A DNA stretch of 64,000 bases, taken from positions 1-64,000 of the forward strand of contig CAJUFP010000001.1 of NCBI GenBank assembly GCA_910585645.1. Reading direction: 5' to 3'. Origin of the DNA: an uncultured Hungatella sp. GTDB taxonomy: Bacteria > Bacillota > Clostridia > Lachnospirales > Lachnospiraceae. A model generated the notes under the pieces. The model made no database searches and had not been told where the DNA came from. It saw only the letters and a list, made by a program, of their open reading frames with translations. The first letter of the stretch is position 1; every line of letters begins with the position of its first letter. Below are positions 60,666-64,000 of the stretch, in pieces. A program made the translations under genes and the position numbers.

Positions 60666-61358
60666 CTATGTAGAATGAAGCCCCACGCTTCTGGACAGCC
60701 CATACTTGCTGACGGAAATCTCCGAGCAGTTCACCGAACTGACCAGCTCCTTTATGTAGCTTGGAAGAAACCCGTTATATTTAACCTCCAACACTGCATG
60801 AAACGGGTCCCAAACCGGGTATTGAATCAGTTCTTCCGAAAATATATCAAAACAGCTTTCTGTGGCCCTCATATCCTTGTCAATGGTAATGCGTATCCGG
60901 TTTTCCCTTGCCACAAAAGCCTTCCGCCGGTACTCCACCACAGCCTTGGGCCGGTAACACATACGGTTCATGAGCCCGTAGCACTCCGCCGCAAAGGCTT
61001 CTGAAAACTGTAACAGAGGGGAGTAGTCGCCCTGCAGAAGCTTTTGCCCGTCCTCCCTTTTCAGTGGAAGAGAGCGCTTTCTCTGATAAGGCCCCTCCTT
61101 CTGTTTCATCTCCAGCATGGCAAAGTCCCCCCGCGGGTCGTAATTTCGCAGGCGGATCTTCCTGCGCAGCTCCATGCCGTCCAGTTTATCCCTGTAATCG
61201 TTGTCATCCAGCGTGTCAAAATACAGGGAACGGATCCGATAGCCGTCGGCGCCATTGTGCTTATCTTCCATCATGATCCTGCCAAGACGATAGCATAACT
61301 CATGACTGCGCCTGATATTCAGAAGATATTTTTTCTCCTGCCTTAAAACCTCATTCAT
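60666..61358 (-). CDS. VTC-domain polyphosphate polymerase-like protein
   Basis: A 230-residue protein made of a single VTC (triphosphate tunnel) domain: RQEKKYLLNIRR at the start with the ExK motif, the Arg/Lys-rich strands IRSLYFDT, LRRKIRLRNY, YQRKRSLPL, and RKAFVARENRIRITID. In yeast Vtc4 this tunnel makes polyphosphate from ATP; bacterial proteins of this kind are unstudied in most cases. ATG 61358 follows AAGG and is favoured over a TTG at 61385. It is the first gene of the surface-polymer operon, behind a structured leader. Confidence 0.9.
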   Translation of the reverse strand: MNEVLRQEKKYLLNIRRSHELCYRLGRIMMEDKHNGADGYRIRSLYFDTLDDNDYRDKLDGMELRRKIRLRNYDPRGDFAMLEMKQKEGPYQRKRSLPLKREDGQKLLQGDYSPLLQFSEAFAAECYGLMNRMCYRPKAVVEYRRKAFVARENRIRITIDKDMRATESCFDIFSEELIQYPVWDPFHAVLEVKYNGFLPSYIKELVSSVNCSEISVSKYGLSRSVGLHST

Positions 61359-61394
61359 GGCTGGCAGCCTTCCTTTCTTTCGCAAAGTACCCTC

Positions 61395-61498
61395 GAAATC
61401 TTTATACCCAAATCCGCAGGAAGATTTCTGTCAGACATGCACTTATTTATGAGGCGTGCATGGCATGTTGGTTGATTGAATCGGGGTTGCATCTGACA
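61395..61498 (-). promoter_or_regulatory. Structured, riboswitch-like 5' leader of the surface-polymer operon
   Basis: In RNA order there are three abutting helices. P1 is TGTCAGA (plus 61492-61498) with TCTGACA (61429-61435). Inside it, P2 is CATGCAC (61456-61462) with GTGCATG (61436-61442). Directly after it, P3 is GAAATCTT (61421-61428) with AAGATTTC (61395-61402). P1 can alternatively extend by pairing TGCA at 61488-61491, which competes with P2. The leader is about 190 nt and the ribosome binding site lies some 25 nt beyond P3. I do not recognise a known riboswitch class. Confidence 0.6.
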
Positions 61499-61552
61499 AA
61501 ACTCCGTCTCCGAAAAGGGCTTGCAGGGAAGACTCCGGGGGTACTCTTCCAC

Positions 61553-61561
61553 ATTATAGCA
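61553..61561 (-). promoter_or_regulatory. Extended -10 promoter of the surface-polymer operon
   Basis: On the minus strand TGC-TATAAT (61553-61561) has no clear -35, predicted start near 61546. The response regulator and kinase flanking the operon use the same promoter type (TGn-extended -10 with poor or absent -35), consistent with shared activation. Confidence 0.65.
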
Positions 61562-61626
61562 AAAAAATAAACGGTTTTAAGCAGTCAGGAATGAATCGCG
61601 GTTTTTAAGGTATGGTTTGTAAATGG

Positions 61627-61655
61627 TTGTAGGGAAGGTAATCCGGTGGTAAAAT
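61627..61655 (+). promoter_or_regulatory. Promoter of the histidine kinase
   Basis: TTGTAG (61627-61632), 17 nt, extended -10 TGG-TAAAAT (61647-61655). Upstream are imperfect direct repeats of the form GGTTTTTAAGG / GGTTTGTAAATGG (about 61604-61626) that could bind an OmpR-type regulator. Confidence 0.6.
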
Positions 61656-61722
61656 AAGGGGAAGGTAAGGGCCATATTGTCCTGAGCCTGTACTGTGATC
61701 AAAGAAAGGATGAGCTGCGATC

Positions 61723-63033
61723 ATGAAAACTTTGCGCAAACGCCTTGCGGGGCTTTATACGATTACCACAGGTTCTATCCTGCTCCTTGTTATGGGGGCT
61801 TTCCTCCTGTCTTCCATAAAAGAAAGCCGCAATGCTCAGCTGGAGCAGTTTCAGGTTATCTGGAATTCCCTGACCTCCAGGTTTCTGACCTCCAGCACGG
61901 TCTCCCACGGATTTCTTGCCCAGACAGAGGCGGATTATCAGATGGTGGTCCATATAAGGGAAAACGGGACTCCCCTTCTCTATCAGGGGGCCTGGCAGCC
62001 CCCAACAAACCGCCAGAGGCTGATCCGGCTGGCAGCGGACCAGGCGGCAGCCCAGGGGGTTTTCATAGACCAGGCCCCCATATCTTCCACGGCAGTTTCC
62101 AGCTCCCTGATGACCATAGAAGGGGAACACAAGGATGCTTACTATGCCATGGTCCTGGTTCTTGCCGTCAAAAACGGTGTGAAAAGTATCTGCGCCATAT
62201 CCTACATCCCCCCTGCCAGGGAATCCATGGGAGGAAGGGCGCTGTATCTGTGTACCCTGGCAGTCTTTGGCATTGCCTGCCTTGGCCTTATCAGCTGGAA
62301 ATTCGTAGGCTGGTCCCTGAAACCGGTGGAGGAGAGCCGTCAAAAACAGGCCCGCTTCCTTGCCGCCGCCTCCCACGAGTTGCGCTCCCCCCTTGCCGTC
62401 CTTCGCTCCGGAATCGCCGCCCTGGGAGCCAATCCAAAAGAAAAAGACACACTCCTGCCAGTTATTGACAGCGAATGTGTCCGTATGTCACGGCTTATAG
62501 ACGATATGCTCCTTCTGGCATCTGCCGACGCCAAGACCTGGAGTCTCCAGACCCAGGACGTAGATATGGATACCCTTCTTATTGACCTGTTTGAGTCCTT
62601 TGAGCCTGTCTGTCGGGAAAAAGGCGTCACCCTCACCCTGGATCTGCCCGAAACTCCCCTTCCTCACATTCCCGGCGACCCTCAGAGGATCCGTCAGCTT
62701 CTCCTGACCCTTCTGGACAACGCCAAGACCCACACGCCCGGCGGCCGTTCCATCCACATCCGCTCCAGAGCCCAAAAACAGCTGCTCACTGTCCAGGTCA
62801 TTGATGAAGGCTGCGGAATCCCTGATCAGGACAAACCTTATGTGTTTGACCGCTTCTACCAGGCAGACGCCTCCCGGACCGACAAACACCACTTTGGCCT
62901 TGGCCTGAGCATTGCCAAAGAACTGGCAGAACTCCACCGTGGCGCCATATACCTGTCTGACACCGACAATGGCAAAACCTGCTTCACCGTAGAACTTCCC
63001 GCCTACTCCTGCAGCCTTTCCCTGCACACCTGA
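61723..63033 (+). CDS. Sensor histidine kinase, probable partner of the regulator at 50122
   Basis: A 436-residue membrane kinase. Its first membrane helix is about 10-31, its extracytoplasmic region about 32-170 and its second helix about 172-195, followed by a short linker without a full HAMP domain. The HisKA domain has the phospho-accepting His218 (AASHELRSPLAVLRSG). The HATPase domain shows LLDNAKTHTPGG (N box), DEGCGIPDQDKPYVFDRFYQ and HFGLGLSIAKELAELH. No regulator gene lies next to it. Its 3' end overlaps the convergent argH by 31 bp, with no terminator between. Confidence 0.92.
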   Translation: MKTLRKRLAGLYTITTGSILLLVMGAFLLSSIKESRNAQLEQFQVIWNSLTSRFLTSSTVSHGFLAQTEADYQMVVHIRENGTPLLYQGAWQPPTNRQRLIRLAADQAAAQGVFIDQAPISSTAVSSSLMTIEGEHKDAYYAMVLVLAVKNGVKSICAISYIPPARESMGGRALYLCTLAVFGIACLGLISWKFVGWSLKPVEESRQKQARFLAAASHELRSPLAVLRSGIAALGANPKEKDTLLPVIDSECVRMSRLIDDMLLLASADAKTWSLQTQDVDMDTLLIDLFESFEPVCREKGVTLTLDLPETPLPHIPGDPQRIRQLLLTLLDNAKTHTPGGRSIHIRSRAQKQLLTVQVIDEGCGIPDQDKPYVFDRFYQADASRTDKHHFGLGLSIAKELAELHRGAIYLSDTDNGKTCFTVELPAYSCSLSLHT

Positions 63034-64000
63034 ATCACCCGCTCCATAGCCGTCCTCCCCGGCCCGCCCAGGGTAACCCGCTTCTCCACGCAGGTTCTCA
63101 TGCTGATAGCCTCATATACATCCTCTTCAAACACCGGGCTGACTGCCTGAAATTCCTCCAGGGTCATATCATCCAGCCCAATGCCTTTCCCGATACAGTA
63201 AAGCACCAGCTGCCCCACGATCCCGTGGGCATCACGGAATGGCACCCCATGATTTACCAGATAATCCGCCGCGTCTGTGGCATTGGTAAACCCGTTCTTC
63301 GCGGAAGCCTCCATCACATCTTTCCGGAAACTCATGGTGGCGATCATCCCGCCAAACAGGGCCAGACACCCCTTCACCGTGTCAATGGCGTCAAAAGTCA
63401 GCTCCTTGTCCTCCTGCATATCCTTGTCATAAGCCAGGGGAATCCCCTTCATGGTAGTGAGCATGGACATGAGAGCCCCGTAGACCCGCCCGGTCTTGCC
63501 TCTCACCAGCTCCGCGATATCCGGATTCTTCTTTTGAGGCATAATACTGCTTCCGGTGCTGTAAGCGTCGTCCAGCTCCACAAACCGGTACTCATTGCTG
63601 TTCCAGATAATGATCTCCTCGCTGAATCTGCTTAAATGCATCATAATAAGAGCCAAAGCGTCCAGCAGCTCGATCACATAGTCCCTGTCCGAAACCGAAT
63701 CCATGCTGTTAAGGGTAGGACCGTAAAATCCCAGCAGTTTCGCCGTGTACTCCCGGTCCAGAGGGTAGGTGGTCCCCGCCAGGGCCCCGGACCCTAAAGG
63801 ACAGTAGTTCATTCTCTCCTGGATATCCCGAAGCCTGGTCCTGTCCCTGTAAAACATCTCAAAATAAGCCCCCATATGGTGGGCCAAAGTCACCGGCTGG
63901 GCCTTCTGAAGATGGGTAAATCCCGGCATATAGGTGTCCAGATTCTCCTCCATGATCTTCAGAATCTCCTCCATCAGCCCCTTAACAAGACCGTCAATCT
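63003..64000 (-). CDS. argH: Argininosuccinate lyase, C-terminal part (cut by window end)
   Basis: The last 332 residues or so of ArgH, which splits argininosuccinate to arginine and fumarate in arginine synthesis. The frame runs open to the window edge, so the first 130-140 residues lie outside. The fumarase/lyase superfamily signature GSSIMPQKKNPD, with the mobile catalytic Ser loop, is intact, as are GFTHLQKAQPVTLAHH and the C-terminal domain. Its end overlaps the convergent histidine kinase gene by 31 bp. Confidence 0.95.
   Translation of the reverse strand, partial: IDGLVKGLMEEILKIMEENLDTYMPGFTHLQKAQPVTLAHHMGAYFEMFYRDRTRLRDIQERMNYCPLGSGALAGTTYPLDREYTAKLLGFYGPTLNSMDSVSDRDYVIELLDALALIMMHLSRFSEEIIIWNSNEYRFVELDDAYSTGSSIMPQKKNPDIAELVRGKTGRVYGALMSMLTTMKGIPLAYDKDMQEDKELTFDAIDTVKGCLALFGGMIATMSFRKDVMEASAKNGFTNATDAADYLVNHGVPFRDAHGIVGQLVLYCIGKGIGLDDMTLEEFQAVSPVFEEDVYEAISMRTCVEKRVTLGGPGRTAMERVIQVCRERLQE

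Noticed and set aside
61395..61498. c-di-GMP-I riboswitch in the surface-polymer leader
   Set aside because: The helices do not match the conserved core of that class, so it is reported only as an unassigned structured leader.

Overview
The window looks like the chromosome of an anaerobic, low-to-mid-GC Clostridia bacterium, most likely a Lachnospiraceae relative (Enterocloster/Hungatella/Lacrimispora type). The grounds are the RelA-MBL-HemZ and HisRS-AspRS blocks, YesM/YesN and TRAP systems, SEC-C methionine aminopeptidase, VTC/DUF4956/CotH genes, and clear SigA-type promoters and GGAGG ribosome binding sites. Species assignment is inference. No rRNA or tRNA gene, CRISPR array or intact insertion sequence was seen, but the left edge carries tandem rrn-type promoters and a leader reading out of the window.

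Left part (1-9.2 kb): rrn-like P1/P2 promoters; an OmpR-type two-component pair with a direct-repeat autoregulatory promoter; aspS and hisS; a YesM/YesN sensor-regulator pair. 9.2-18.1 kb is a nucleoside uptake and salvage operon: BMP-family lipoprotein, ATPase, two permeases, a beta-propeller/PHP (DUF3604-like) protein and a fused pyrimidine-nucleoside phosphorylase/deoxyribose-phosphate aldolase. 18.4-21.6 kb is an AT-rich island holding an XRE regulator with a palindromic operator, a superfamily 1 helicase and an unknown 219-residue protein. It abuts a promoter-to-terminator small structured RNA gene (21627-21797). 21.8-26.4 kb holds hemZ, an MBL hydrolase and relA. The housekeeping block relA-MBL-hemZ-(hisS-aspS) appears to be interrupted by the material between 6 and 21.6 kb.

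Middle (26.6-43.5 kb): map; an operon of a PatB/MalY-type C-S lyase, YfcC-like carrier, M20 amidohydrolase and TetR regulator; a MATE exporter; a DUF4143 ATPase; iterated CACATT repeats; a TRAP transporter with a divergent GntR/FCD regulator and two TTGTATACAA operators; small accessory genes; an AraC regulator. 42.9-50 kb is a sugar-type ABC importer (binding protein and two permeases, no ATPase) followed by an HlyD adaptor, a truncated Rpn-like protein and a MacB-type domain protein.

Right part (50-63 kb) is the most distinctive. A plus-strand OmpR-type response regulator (50122-50802) and a plus-strand histidine kinase (61723-63033) bracket a 10.5-kb minus-strand operon: VTC polyphosphate-polymerase-like protein, DUF4956 membrane protein, CotH kinase, TIM-barrel glycosidase, HEAT protein, processive GT2 glycosyltransferase, a degenerate GGDEF/EAL protein separated from a 19-codon in-frame leader ORF by a stop, and a second TIM-barrel protein. 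Its roughly 190-nt 5' leader is strongly structured and riboswitch-like. I read this as a candidate, poorly described surface-polymer system. The window ends inside argH.
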